64,000 bases of DNA from Pseudoalteromonas citrea (GCF_000238375.3 NZ_AHBZ03000027.1:310001-374000), one strand, 5' to 3'. Positions 38,194-47,947 are shown, counted from the first letter of the stretch. Notes: generated from the sequence alone by a model not told the origin. Made by a program: numbers and translations.

Positions 38194-40929
38194 ATGTTCA
38201 AACTAACCCCACTCGCGCTACTGGTTGCTGCCAGTAGTTTCCCGCTTTATGCCACTCAAGCTACGCAGATACATACAAATGCCGAATTAAAGCAAAAGCT
38301 TATGGATGCTTTTTCACCTCAGAAAAACCAGTTTTCTACTCAGGGTAACCATGAAACGTCGTTACAATTTAAAGCGCATCAGCGCTCAGCTGATGGCAAA
38401 CACATCCGTCGCAGTCAACATTATCGCGGCGTGCGTGTGTACGGTGGTGAAGTTGTCACTCATCATGACGCTGAAAACTATGTAGGCGCATTAAATCATC
38501 GCCAAGGCACAATAAAATCTATCAGCGGTAGTGTGGTTGAAAATGCCTATGTTGACGTGGTTGTTCCGAGCTTTGATGAGTCGCATGCGATTGAATATGC
38601 ACGTCAGAATGTAGCTAATTTACAATTCAGCAATGATGAGCATGCTGAGCTGGTTGTTTATCCGTATAAAGATGGCTTTCGTCTTGCCTATATTGTTACG
38701 TTTTATGTAGAAACACTTGACCACCCAACGCGTCCTGAATTTGTAATTGATGCGGGCACGGGTGAAGTGTTAAGTCAAACAGAGACATTGGCACACGCAA
38801 AAATCGGCATGGGGCCGGGTGGTAATGAAAAAACAGGCAAATATTATTTTGGTGAGTCAAAAGCCAAATTTAATGCGACCGACTTAGGCAATGGTCACTG
38901 TGCTATGCAAGATAGCGATATTCGCGTGATCGACATGGAGCATGGCACAACGAATACGCATACTTTTGAATTCCCTTGTTTTGAAAATACCCACAAAGCC
39001 ATCAATGGCGCATATTCACCTCTAAATGATGCGGTATTTTATGGCCAAGCAACCATAGATATGTTTCACGAATGGTTTGATAGTCGCGCATTGAATAGTG
39101 ACTTGGTGATGCGTATTCATTATCGTCAAGACTACCTAAACGCGTTTTGGAATGGTAAAGAGGTCACGTTTGGCGATGGTGACCATCGTGTATACCCATT
39201 TACTTCTTTGGGTGTGATTGCTCATGAGGTTGCACACGGTGTGACACATCAAAACTCGAAGCTTGTGTATAGTTCACAATCAGGAGGGGTTAACGAGTCT
39301 TTTTCAGATATGACCTCTGAAGCGCTGGAGTGTTACCTGAGCGAACAAGCTGATGGTAGCTGTGTAGTTGACTGGAAAATTGGCGCACGTATTTTTAAAA
39401 ACCTTGATGCGATGCGTTATTTAGATATGCCAAGTAAAGATGGCCGCTCTATTGATCATGCCAGTGAATACAAAAGTGGTTTAGATGTTCATTACAGCTC
39501 TGGGGTGTTTAACCGTGCTTTTTACTTACTCTCTACGACTGAGAACTGGGGTGTGAAAAAAGCCTATGAAGTGATGCTTCATGCCAATAAAAATTACTGG
39601 GTTTATAACGGTAATTATGAGTCGCTAGCGTGTGGCGTCACCGATGCCGCAAAAGATTTTGGTTATGATATCCAAGCGGTAGGGGATGCGTTCAGTAAAG
39701 TGGGTGTGTTTGCCTGCACCAACAATAAGGCGCCAACCATTGATATTACCAGCCCAGTTAACAACAGCCGCCATATTGTGGGTACTCATATCGAGTTAAA
39801 AGCACTCGCAAAAGACGAGTATGGTGAAGTGTCAAAAGTGGTATTCAGCGTAAATGATCAGGTTTATAAAACTCTGACTTCAGCACCTTATACAACACAA
39901 TTCCAGAGCAACACAAAAGGTGAGTATGTCGTCACAGCAACAGTCACTGATAATGAAGGGTTGACTGTTAATGCACCTGCTGTGGTATTCAACTTAATTA
40001 ATCCAAGTGATTGCGATACGGCTCAGTGGCGAGCGGGTCAAGTGTATACACAAGGTAATAAAGTGGCCTTTGAAGGGTTTGAATATACCGCTAAATGGTG
40101 GAACCGTGACCAAAGTCCTGCGACCAATGCCAATGCATGGGGTGTATGGAAAAAAGGATTAGAGTGTGGTTCAGACTCGGAGCAGCCAAATAAAGCGCCG
40201 ACTATACGATTTGCAAGCCCAGATACGAATAGTACTGTGACGATAGGCGACAATGTTGCCGTAAATCTAGCGGCAAATGATACCGATGGTCAAGTTGAAC
40301 AAGTTAATGTCAGTATTAATGGCTCCCTTCTGACCACGTTAAGTACCGCACCTTTTAGCTTTAATTGGCAACCTGAAGCAGCGGGTACGTATCGTTTAAG
40401 TGCCGAAGCGGTTGATGATAAGCAGGCAAAGTCAGAACTTGTATCTGTTAACGTGACTGTGAAGGGCGCGGAACCTACGCCAACAGCACCTAGCGTGAGT
40501 TTACTTTCACCGCATAATGGCAGTGTATTCGAGCAGGGCAGTACGGTAACCTTGCAAGTAAATGCTTCAGATGCTGATGGAGACTTGCAGCACATTGTCT
40601 ATTTTGTGAATGGTACACAAATAAAGCGTACTCAGGCACCTTATGCGGCTACGGTAACGGTACCAAGTGTTGGCAATTATAATGTATATGCTGTCGCGAC
40701 TGATTCTTTAGGCCTTGTGACACAATCTGAAACACACCGTTTTAGCGTTACCGCAAAACCAACAGGCTGTGATACTCCTGCTTGGCAAGCGAGTTCAGTG
40801 TACACTGCGGGTAATAAAGTAAGTCATAATGGCTTTAATTACCAAGCAAAGTGGTGGACGCGTAACCAAAACCCGGCGAACTACTCTTCACAATGGAGTG
40901 TTTGGAAAAAACTGGATAAATGTAACTAA
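38194..40929 (+). CDS. M4 (vibriolysin-like) metalloprotease with two chitin-binding modules
   Basis: A 911-residue secreted zinc protease. Signal peptide, FTP/PepSY propeptide (to about residue 190), M4 catalytic domain with HEVAH at 344-348 and the third zinc ligand Glu368 (GGVNESFSD), exactly the 20-residue spacing of thermolysin. The C-terminal part alternates Ig-like domains with two CBM5/12 modules (TAKWWN and QAKWWT). Open frame begins at TTG 38146, but only the ATG at 38194 yields a signal peptide at the N terminus; a GGAGG at 38155-38159 is too far from either. Attached chitin-binding modules suggest that it strips protein from native chitin such as crustacean shell. Last gene of the cluster. 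Confidence 0.93.
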   Translation: MFKLTPLALLVAASSFPLYATQATQIHTNAELKQKLMDAFSPQKNQFSTQGNHETSLQFKAHQRSADGKHIRRSQHYRGVRVYGGEVVTHHDAENYVGALNHRQGTIKSISGSVVENAYVDVVVPSFDESHAIEYARQNVANLQFSNDEHAELVVYPYKDGFRLAYIVTFYVETLDHPTRPEFVIDAGTGEVLSQTETLAHAKIGMGPGGNEKTGKYYFGESKAKFNATDLGNGHCAMQDSDIRVIDMEHGTTNTHTFEFPCFENTHKAINGAYSPLNDAVFYGQATIDMFHEWFDSRALNSDLVMRIHYRQDYLNAFWNGKEVTFGDGDHRVYPFTSLGVIAHEVAHGVTHQNSKLVYSSQSGGVNESFSDMTSEALECYLSEQADGSCVVDWKIGARIFKNLDAMRYLDMPSKDGRSIDHASEYKSGLDVHYSSGVFNRAFYLLSTTENWGVKKAYEVMLHANKNYWVYNGNYESLACGVTDAAKDFGYDIQAVGDAFSKVGVFACTNNKAPTIDITSPVNNSRHIVGTHIELKALAKDEYGEVSKVVFSVNDQVYKTLTSAPYTTQFQSNTKGEYVVTATVTDNEGLTVNAPAVVFNLINPSDCDTAQWRAGQVYTQGNKVAFEGFEYTAKWWNRDQSPATNANAWGVWKKGLECGSDSEQPNKAPTIRFASPDTNSTVTIGDNVAVNLAANDTDGQVEQVNVSINGSLLTTLSTAPFSFNWQPEAAGTYRLSAEAVDDKQAKSELVSVNVTVKGAEPTPTAPSVSLLSPHNGSVFEQGSTVTLQVNASDADGDLQHIVYFVNGTQIKRTQAPYAATVTVPSVGNYNVYAVATDSLGLVTQSETHRFSVTAKPTGCDTPAWQASSVYTAGNKVSHNGFNYQAKWWTRNQNPANYSSQWSVWKKLDKCN

Positions 40930-40993
40930 ATTATCCTGATGTAAAATGTGGTATTGACTGGAACAAGCAAACATAAGTTGTTTTAGACAAAGA

Positions 40994-41024
40994 AAAAGCG
41001 CAGTGTCGTAGACACTGCGCTTTT
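40994..41024. terminator. strong bidirectional terminator of the chitin cluster
   Basis: Perfect 14-bp stem AAAAGCGCAGTGTC/GACACTGCGCTTTT with the loop GTA. It lies between the convergent M4 protease and TonB receptor genes and has A/T tails on both sides. Confidence 0.9.
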
Positions 41025-41087
41025 ATTAACAACAAGTAGTTTCATTAATTATGACACTTATATTACTTGTTGGTTCAACTTAAAAGA

Positions 41088-43091
41088 TTAAAACTTCCAA
41101 ACCAGCGTTACCCGTGCATCACGGCCTGGCTCTGCGACACCTGAGTCAATAGAGCCAAGTGCTGCGTATGTAGCGTGATCATAGTAAAACTTATCAAAAA
41201 TATTCTTGATTGCTGCTTCAACAACTAACGCTTCGCTGCCCATCACATACCAAGTTGCTTGTAAGTCGTGCGCCGCATAGCCTGCTTTTTCTGGTAAAGC
41301 ACTGTTATCCCATACGTTTACGCCTGAATTGGTTAACCGTTTTACAAAGCGGCTGTTCCAGCTGACTTCTAAATCGTCTGAAATGGCATAATTAATACCG
41401 GCTGTTAATGTGTCACCAGAGCTTGTACCTATGGACCAATCTTGGTCGCTAATTGCTGCACCGCTCAGTGCTGGATTAACGTGATTTTCCCATTTAGGCT
41501 TACTATGGTTATAGCTTAAACTAATGCTTGCATCGTCAAAGCGGTAACGCGTCTGCAGGTTGAAGCCTCTATTTTCAATATCACCCACATTGGTAAGTAA
41601 TGTGTGTTCAATGGTTCCGTGGTTTTTTACTGTCGAAACAGCGTCTGTGATCGTTGAGTCAAATACATTACCTGTCACCGTTAAACGGTCGCCTAAATAT
41701 TTGAAACCCACTTCAAAGTTGTTAGCTTGCTCTTCTTTTAGGTTAACGTCGTTGTCGTAATAGCCTAGTACAAACAGCTCTTTAACCTTTTGACCGCGTA
41801 GTGCCTGAGCAAAGCCCGCATTAAGTGAAAATGCTTCAGTAATGGCATAACTCAGATTAATATTTGGGCTAAAACCGTTTGAATTCATGGTTACGCCATT
41901 GTCATCAACTAACTCATAGTTATCGTAACGTAACCCTGTACTGATTTGAAACTGGTCAGTAACGTCGATGTAATTTTGCACATAGAGTCCGAACACTTTC
42001 CCTTTTTCAAGGCCTTCTGTTTCAGCGTTACTACCTATGTTTTGTAGTTTCGCTTCATCTGAGCGGTAATCGAGACCTGCAACAATTTTGCTATTGCTCA
42101 GCTGTGCGGTATTACGTAAATCAAAACCCGTAGAGTCATATACTGCGTGATAGGTATTATTAACACCTTGATGAAGCGGGTGGTCGTGTGTAATAAAGTT
42201 TTCAGTGTTAAATACGTTCAGGTGCACATTGAGTAACTCTGCATCTGGGTTGTACGTATAATTTACGGTACTGGTTGTACGCTCACTTTCTTGTGGTAGT
42301 GCAAAGTTCTTTCTACTTGGGTGCCAATGTGCACGAAGTAAACGTGTGCCATTGTCTTGGCGCATGTCATAACTGGCTGAAATTGTTTGTGTATCACTCA
42401 GTTCACCGGTGATTTTTGCAAACCCGACTTCTTGTTCGGAGGCCGTATAAGGCAAGGTATTACCTCGACCATCTTCCATGTCTTTGGTATCACGCTTTAG
42501 GACTGTTACAAGTCCTGACCAATTGTCAGACATATGGCCATAAGCTGTCAGGCTCGCTTTAAAGCCATCGCTATTGCCGTAGTACCCCAGCTTAGCGTTA
42601 CCGCCAAATTGTTCATCACCAGAAAGTAAGTCACTGGCATCTTTAGTTAGAAAGCGAATAGCGCCCCCTAATGCACCTGAACCCGATGTTGCATCACCGG
42701 CACCAGCCACAATATCGACTTGTTTAAGGAGCTCAGGCTCGATGGTCAGTCGACCTTGGTGGTGAAACAAGTAGCCAGCCTGTAGTGCGCCATCTATTGA
42801 CACGTTTAGCATGGTGTCTTCTAAGCCACGTACATAAATCTTTTGTGCGATGGGGTTTGAACCACCGACAGAAACCTCAGCTTGGCTTCTAAAGATGTCA
42901 CCTAAGTCATTGGCCTGCAATTGCGCCATTTGAGCTTGACCAATGACTTGGTCTGCATCAGATACTTTTCCATGGACTTCGATGATTTCCATTTCTTCTG
43001 ACGTGTCGTTTGCCATTGCTGGGGTGCTCATAAGTGCGGCAGTGGATAAAGCCGCCATTGCGATGTAGATAGGAGAGCGAGAGAACTGCAT
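41088..43091 (-). CDS. TonB-dependent outer-membrane receptor, probably iron-regulated
   Basis: A 667-residue receptor of the shorter siderophore/haem-size class, unlike the two long receptors earlier. Signal peptide (about 1-28), TonB-box-like IIEVHG, plug domain (to about 165) with YVRGLEDTMLNVSIDG and a His-rich FHHQGR, GSGALGGAIRF at the plug end, and a barrel ending DARVTLVWKF. A Fur-box-like site lies 23 bases before the start codon, and a two-component system lies upstream on the same strand. Iron-siderophore or haem uptake is the most likely role; other metal complexes cannot be excluded. Confidence 0.9.
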   Translation of the reverse strand: MQFSRSPIYIAMAALSTAALMSTPAMANDTSEEMEIIEVHGKVSDADQVIGQAQMAQLQANDLGDIFRSQAEVSVGGSNPIAQKIYVRGLEDTMLNVSIDGALQAGYLFHHQGRLTIEPELLKQVDIVAGAGDATSGSGALGGAIRFLTKDASDLLSGDEQFGGNAKLGYYGNSDGFKASLTAYGHMSDNWSGLVTVLKRDTKDMEDGRGNTLPYTASEQEVGFAKITGELSDTQTISASYDMRQDNGTRLLRAHWHPSRKNFALPQESERTTSTVNYTYNPDAELLNVHLNVFNTENFITHDHPLHQGVNNTYHAVYDSTGFDLRNTAQLSNSKIVAGLDYRSDEAKLQNIGSNAETEGLEKGKVFGLYVQNYIDVTDQFQISTGLRYDNYELVDDNGVTMNSNGFSPNINLSYAITEAFSLNAGFAQALRGQKVKELFVLGYYDNDVNLKEEQANNFEVGFKYLGDRLTVTGNVFDSTITDAVSTVKNHGTIEHTLLTNVGDIENRGFNLQTRYRFDDASISLSYNHSKPKWENHVNPALSGAAISDQDWSIGTSSGDTLTAGINYAISDDLEVSWNSRFVKRLTNSGVNVWDNSALPEKAGYAAHDLQATWYVMGSEALVVEAAIKNIFDKFYYDHATYAALGSIDSGVAEPGRDARVTLVWKF

Positions 43092-43113
43092 GTGAAATTA
43101 CCTATTTTGTAAA

Positions 43114-43128
43114 TGCGAATAATTATCA
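43114..43128 (-). promoter_or_regulatory. Fur-box-like operator before the TonB receptor
   Basis: On the minus strand TGATAATTATTCGCA agrees with the 7-1-7 Fur consensus TGATAAT-n-ATTATCA in 12 of 14 positions. The position just before the start codon fits repression by iron-loaded Fur. Confidence 0.55.
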
Positions 43129-43181
43129 GTGGCGCGTATTATTCATTGTTTATTGGGGAACAGAAAGGACTTTTACAACTG

Positions 43182-44537
43182 TTACATTTGCACTTGCGAA
43201 GAATTAAGTTTAATGATGACGATTAAGCCACCTGAGGGATTATTTTTGGCTGAAATAGCCCCTTGTAGCCTATGTATATGACGTTGACACAGCGCAAGCC
43301 CAAGACCAAACCCGGCACTTTTTTGCTTGCTGGTTACCCGATAAAACGGTTTAAATATATCTCGCAATAGATCCTCTGGGACGCCGCACCCATCGTCTGC
43401 AATTTCAATATTGCCTGCGGGCGTCATGGTAGTGGTAATTTGTGCATTGGCATAGCGACTGGCATTACGCAATATGTTTTCAATAACTTGGCCTAATACG
43501 CGGCTGTTGCTAAAAATAAGGTAACTTTCAGGCGTAGTAGTACTAAATTCAATATGTGGGGCTTCAAACTGTACGTCTTCAATAATACTGTCTATGAGAT
43601 CAACTAAATCAAACGTGTCTCGCTCTATGGCATGATCTGCGATTGCAGACTCATTTTCTAGCCAAGTTAACGTGAGGGTATCTTCTGCCAGTGTTCGCAT
43701 GGCGTGACAATCTTTACGTATTCTTTGTAGCATTTTTTGGGGGTTAATTGATTGCTCAGCGCAACTCAATGCGGTTTCTACCCGTGCAATCGGGGTTCTG
43801 ATCTCATGTGAAAAGTCAGCAATAAATTGCCTTTGGGATTCAATGGTATGCTCTATACAATTTGCCATTTGGTCAAATGTTGCGGCGATTTGTTGAAATT
43901 CACCATCAGTACTTGAAATTTTGTCATGTATTCGAGTATCTAATTGTCCGCTAGCAAAGCGTTTAGTGGCTCTTTCTAGCTGCTTTAATGGCTTCATTAT
44001 GGCGCGGTATATAAGAATGCAGAATCCAGCGAGGAATATAATAGGTAGAATAAACTGAATAGATAAGTAGGTAATTTTCCAATAGTGACCAGGGCGCATA
44101 TGGGCTGGCAGTTGAATGAGAAAGTGAGTTTTATTATCAGAGAAAGGTACATCCATAATCGGGTTATAATTAAAATATAAGTGGATTTTCCATGAAATAT
44201 CTCTGCCTAAATAAATGTGTTCACTGAACAATGGGCTCAATGTACCATTGGCTAACGGCGTAACGTGTCGCTCTACGACGGCCGCCCATGTGTTTTCATT
44301 GTGTTGTATTGAATTAACATAGTGTTCTAATGCACCTAAGTTACCTGCAAGGTATAGTTTTTCAGCTTGGTCACCATACCCTTGTAACGTTTGCTGGTGC
44401 TGCTGCTCAAGTTGGCTCATTTTTATTTCGGTATGATTTGCTAATAAATCAATGAGCCAAAATAAAGATACCGCTCCACCGATTATGAGTAAGCATAAAC
44501 GCGCAAAAAAAGAGTGTTTTTTTAATCGCTTATGCAT
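43182..44537 (-). CDS. two-component sensor histidine kinase (HAMP-HisKA-HATPase)
   Basis: A 451-residue inner-membrane kinase: TM1 near the N terminus, a short periplasmic sensor (about 35-155), TM2, HAMP (about 178-230), a HisKA box with His244 in SHEIRTP, and an ATPase domain with N, G1 and G2 boxes (NILRNASRYA, DDGCGVP, GFGLGLAL). The frame is open to 44558, but the ATG at 44537 overlaps the response-regulator stop (ATGCATAA), with AGAGGG upstream, which suggests coupled translation. It phosphorylates the regulator encoded just upstream. The signal is unknown; the downstream TonB receptor is the most likely connected function. Confidence 0.92.
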   Translation of the reverse strand: MHKRLKKHSFFARLCLLIIGGAVSLFWLIDLLANHTEIKMSQLEQQHQQTLQGYGDQAEKLYLAGNLGALEHYVNSIQHNENTWAAVVERHVTPLANGTLSPLFSEHIYLGRDISWKIHLYFNYNPIMDVPFSDNKTHFLIQLPAHMRPGHYWKITYLSIQFILPIIFLAGFCILIYRAIMKPLKQLERATKRFASGQLDTRIHDKISSTDGEFQQIAATFDQMANCIEHTIESQRQFIADFSHEIRTPIARVETALSCAEQSINPQKMLQRIRKDCHAMRTLAEDTLTLTWLENESAIADHAIERDTFDLVDLIDSIIEDVQFEAPHIEFSTTTPESYLIFSNSRVLGQVIENILRNASRYANAQITTTMTPAGNIEIADDGCGVPEDLLRDIFKPFYRVTSKQKSAGFGLGLALCQRHIHRLQGAISAKNNPSGGLIVIIKLNSSQVQM

Positions 44538-45216
44538 TAAACGTATACCCTCTGCCATGTAATGTCGTTATGGATTCTGCGCCCATCCCTGCGGCAATAA
44601 GTTTTTTGCGCAGGCGACTGAGGTGCATGTCTAAACTGCGGTCATAGCGGCTAAACTGTCGTTCTAAAACTTGCTGAGACAGATATGGTTTGCTCAGTGC
44701 TTGCCCTGCATTTTCCACGAGATGCCAAAGAAGTTTAAATTGTATTGCGGTCATATCAATGGCTTTGTGATTAAACGTTGCTTTAAACTGTTGTTTATCA
44801 AGAGATAGGCCGTTGCTTTCAATGAAGAAATTAACCAGAGTCTGTTCTGATTGTTGTGAGCGACGTAATATGGCCTCGACTCGTAACACCAGCTCTTCTA
44901 TATTGAATGGCTTAGGAAGATAATCATCTGCGCCCATGCTCAGTCCTTTTATTCTGTCTTGCTCAGCACCAGACGCTGAGAGTATGAGTACCGGGGTTTG
45001 TTTGCATTTTCGTAATTGGCATAAGACATCATAGCCTTCTAGTAATGGAAGCCTTATATCTAGAATAATTAGCTGGTAATTGTATGCTAGTGCCTGTGTT
45101 AAGCCTTGTTCACCATCATGGACACAGGTCACAGAGAACCCCTTATTTTCAAGTAATGCACAAACTTGCTGGTTTAATTGCGGGTCGTCTTCAACGACTA
45201 AAATGGGCGCAGACAC
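44530..45216 (-). CDS. OmpR/PhoB-family response regulator
   Basis: A 228-residue DNA-binding response regulator. The receiver domain (about 3-115) has the acidic pocket (EDD at 9-11), phospho-acceptor Asp53 (LIILDIRLP) and the KPF Lys. The winged-helix effector (about 130-228) ends in TLHGRGYTFNA. The frame is open to a TTG at 45276, but the GTG at 45216 gives the normal family N terminus and has AAGGG eight bases upstream, so it was chosen. It forms an operon with the overlapping sensor kinase gene. Confidence 0.92.
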   Translation of the reverse strand: MSAPILVVEDDPQLNQQVCALLENKGFSVTCVHDGEQGLTQALAYNYQLIILDIRLPLLEGYDVLCQLRKCKQTPVLILSASGAEQDRIKGLSMGADDYLPKPFNIEELVLRVEAILRRSQQSEQTLVNFFIESNGLSLDKQQFKATFNHKAIDMTAIQFKLLWHLVENAGQALSKPYLSQQVLERQFSRYDRSLDMHLSRLRKKLIAAGMGAESITTLHGRGYTFNA

Positions 45217-45391
45217 AATATATGCCCTTATTCTAAATAATAATGATTGTATTTTACGTCCATTATTTGGGCTCAATCAATAACACTTTTGCGCTTTATG
45301 AAATTTAAAAAAAATCAAGTAGCATGAGCTTGCGAATAGTTCATGTAAAAACTACGTTAAATAGTTCCGAATAAAATAAAGGAACAACAAC

Positions 45392-46465
45392 ATGTATAAG
45401 GTAATCTTAAGTTTACTCGCGTTAGGGGGAGCAGTGTGTACCCAAGCGCAAACGTTAAAAGCAACTGATCATGGTATTCAGTATGAAGGACGCATCATAA
45501 AAAACTATACAGATGGACAAATACAGTTTAACTGGCCTGGTAGTTACTTTAAAACACGGCTTATAGGTCGTAGCTTATCAGTCGTATTAACTGGTTATGG
45601 TGATCAATTTGATGTGTTGGTTGACGGAAAGCTGCATAAGAAAATCGTGACACAATACGCAGAAGAGCCTGAAACGTATGTGCTATTCCAACAAGAAAAA
45701 AGTAAAGAAGTGCTCATTGAAGTTGTAAAAAGAACCGAGAATTACGACAAGTTTGCCACTATTCACAGTTTTGATGTTGATGGTAGATTAGAAGGGGTTT
45801 GGCAAAATCAAAAACATATTTTGTATATTGGTGACTCAATCAGTGCTGGGTTTGGCAGTGAATCAAATAAACGGCAATGTACATGGAGTGAAGTGGTTGA
45901 GACCAGTAATGCGAGGTTGGCATTTCCCTACGTGTCTTCAAACGCTCTTGAAAGCAGTTTTACGCAGGTGTCTTTTTCAGGTCTAGGGTTGATCCGAAAC
46001 TGGAATGGCAATCAGGACCACCACGATTTAGCTTATTATTATGATAGGGCGGGTGGGGTATTCAATAGCACAGAGGACTATCAAGATACTTACCCCGATC
46101 TCATTGTTATTGGAGTAGGTACAAATGATTTCAGTACTGACCCTCAGCCTCATGAGCCCTGGCAAAATATAGAAGAAGTACAGCACGCATGGGTTGATGA
46201 AATGGTGAGTTTTGTTGGTAAATTGCGCAATCGTTACCCAGAACGACCCATTGTTTTTATGCCACGACCAGCATATCCCTATGACTTTATCATTCCATCT
46301 ACAGAGCAAGCGATTAAACGCTTACAACTGCAAGGGGAGTCAAAGTTATATACGCATACTTTCTATTCGGAGTTAAAAGGATGTATCTGGCACCCTACTG
46401 CGCAGGAGCACCAGCAAATAGCAGATAAGTTGGTCGGATTTATTAAACACAATAAGTTGCTATAA
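45392..46465 (+). CDS. secreted SGNH/GDSL esterase, CE2-like
   Basis: A 357-residue exported esterase. Signal peptide (about 1-19), an N-terminal jelly-roll domain (about 25-140), and an SGNH domain with the nucleophile Ser in YIGDSISAGFG, the block III VIGVGTNDF, and the catalytic His in CIWHPTAQEH near the C terminus. The two-domain layout matches carbohydrate esterase family 2, which removes acetyl groups from xylan or mannan-type sugars. Whether it acts on chitin-derived or other acetylated sugars cannot be told. GGAACAACAAC precedes the ATG. It is divergent from the two-component system. Confidence 0.85.
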   Translation: MYKVILSLLALGGAVCTQAQTLKATDHGIQYEGRIIKNYTDGQIQFNWPGSYFKTRLIGRSLSVVLTGYGDQFDVLVDGKLHKKIVTQYAEEPETYVLFQQEKSKEVLIEVVKRTENYDKFATIHSFDVDGRLEGVWQNQKHILYIGDSISAGFGSESNKRQCTWSEVVETSNARLAFPYVSSNALESSFTQVSFSGLGLIRNWNGNQDHHDLAYYYDRAGGVFNSTEDYQDTYPDLIVIGVGTNDFSTDPQPHEPWQNIEEVQHAWVDEMVSFVGKLRNRYPERPIVFMPRPAYPYDFIIPSTEQAIKRLQLQGESKLYTHTFYSELKGCIWHPTAQEHQQIADKLVGFIKHNKLL

Positions 46466-46492
46466 AACCATTAATGAAAAACGCATAAATAT

Positions 46493-46513
46493 AATGCGGC
46501 AATCTGCCGCATT
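46493..46513. terminator. terminator between convergent esterase and nfeD genes
   Basis: Perfect 9-bp stem AATGCGGCA/TGCCGCATT with a three-base loop. T run short on the plus strand (TTTCT), A/T-rich on the minus side. Confidence 0.6.
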
Positions 46514-46534
46514 TCTAATCGCGAAGTCGTCTCT

Positions 46535-46990
46535 TTAGTGAATGGCTTCAACCCATAATACGCCGACTTCCTTTTTGACTACTTTGACCGCAGTCCCTTT
46601 TTCAATTGGGTTTAGTGATTTTAACTGCCATTGAATACCAGAGTAAGCATGTTGCACAGTGTTGTCCTCACTTAAATGGTCAGTAAGCGTAAACTCTATA
46701 TCAGCAAAGTCACTGTTGATCTCTTTTGACTCAACGTTATTTTGCATGCGTTTAAGTGGTTTCCACAATAATAAGGCAAGAGTGAAGGTTAGCACGGCGT
46801 TGATCCAGAGCGCATTAAGCCAACTAGCTTCAATCAGCCCTGCGTACATCATACCGCCGGAAAATACCAAAGATAAACCTAAAAACAACAAGACAAACGT
46901 TGCAAAACCTAATATTACCACTTCAATAATAAGTGCTAATAAGCCGACTATAACGAGCGTTTGAGCAATGTTATCGACAATATATCCCAT
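46535..46990 (-). CDS. NfeD-family membrane protein
   Basis: A 151-residue protein with three or four N-terminal hydrophobic helices (to about residue 75) and a C-terminal soluble OB-fold-like domain (about 90-150) typical of the short NfeD proteins: GIQWQLKS and KGTAVKVVKKEVGVLWVE. NfeD proteins work with SPFH proteins in membrane quality control or membrane microdomains. The gene begins three bases after the stop of the SPFH gene, so the two form an operon. Confidence 0.88.
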   Translation of the reverse strand: MGYIVDNIAQTLVIVGLLALIIEVVILGFATFVLLFLGLSLVFSGGMMYAGLIEASWLNALWINAVLTFTLALLLWKPLKRMQNNVESKEINSDFADIEFTLTDHLSEDNTVQHAYSGIQWQLKSLNPIEKGTAVKVVKKEVGVLWVEAIH

Positions 46991-46993
46991 AGT

Positions 46994-47947
46994 TTACCCC
47001 TTTTGTTTACTATTGAGGCTGTTAATAATTGACATTCCTTGGGCTACAAGGGAGCTTGCATCAGTGCCGCTATCGGGTAAAAGCACTACGGATGACTCTT
47101 TAGCAATGGCTTCTTTTGCAGCAATCGCTTTAGTCGCCAAGTCTAGCTGTATGGCTTTTTGGCCTTGTACCGTGTCAGCTGCTTCACCGACTTTACGCAG
47201 TGCGTCTGCTTGCGCATCTGCAACAGCAATAATGGCTTGAGCTTCACCTTCGGCATTAAGAATTTGTTCGGTTTTATCTGCTTCAGCAGCTAATACTTGT
47301 GCTTGCTTTTTACCTTCAGCAACATTGATTGCTGACTGCCTATCGCCTTCTGATTCTAATATTTGTGCACGTTTTACACGTTCAGCCTTCATTTGTGCTT
47401 CCATTGCTTCCATTACTGATTGAGGAGGAACAATGTCTTTTATCTCATAGCGAAGTACTTGGATCCCCCAAGGATCAGATGCTGAATTAATAGCCGTCAC
47501 AATATTGGTATTGAGTACATCCCTTTCTTCAAAGGTTTTATCGAGTTCCATTTTACCGAGCTCACTACGCATGGTGGTTTGCGCGAGCTGAGTGACGGCA
47601 AAGATATAATCATCTACACCGTAAGTGGCTTTATATGGGTCTAAGACCCGAAAGTAGAGCACGCCATCAACAATCAGTGAAATATTGTCTTTGGTAATAG
47701 CTGATTGAGATGGAACGTCAACAGCTTGTTCTTTTAAACTTCTATCAGCAGAAATACGATCAATGAAGGGGACGATAAAGTTAAGGCCCGCTTCTTTTGT
47801 CGATTGATATTTACCAAATCGTTCAACGACCCACGCTTTATTTTGTGGGACGAATTTAATACCACTTTTTAGCACTATGATAACAAAAATGAGCAACACC
47901 ACTTCAATGTTGAACAGGAGGTTAAGTATTTCTGTGACTGGATCCAT
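46994..47947 (-). CDS. SPFH/band 7 (stomatin-like, QmcA-type) protein
   Basis: A 317-residue membrane protein. One N-terminal membrane helix (about 10-28) is followed by the SPFH domain (IKFVPQNKAWVVERFGKYQ onward, to about 190) and a coiled-coil tail rich in Ala and Glu (KKQAQVLAAEADKTEQIL). Length and the central GLNFIVPFIDRI agree with QmcA/paraslipin proteins, which form oligomers at the inner membrane and modulate proteases such as FtsH. Operon with the downstream nfeD gene. Confidence 0.93.
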   Translation of the reverse strand: MDPVTEILNLLFNIEVVLLIFVIIVLKSGIKFVPQNKAWVVERFGKYQSTKEAGLNFIVPFIDRISADRSLKEQAVDVPSQSAITKDNISLIVDGVLYFRVLDPYKATYGVDDYIFAVTQLAQTTMRSELGKMELDKTFEERDVLNTNIVTAINSASDPWGIQVLRYEIKDIVPPQSVMEAMEAQMKAERVKRAQILESEGDRQSAINVAEGKKQAQVLAAEADKTEQILNAEGEAQAIIAVADAQADALRKVGEAADTVQGQKAIQLDLATKAIAAKEAIAKESSVVLLPDSGTDASSLVAQGMSIINSLNSKQKG

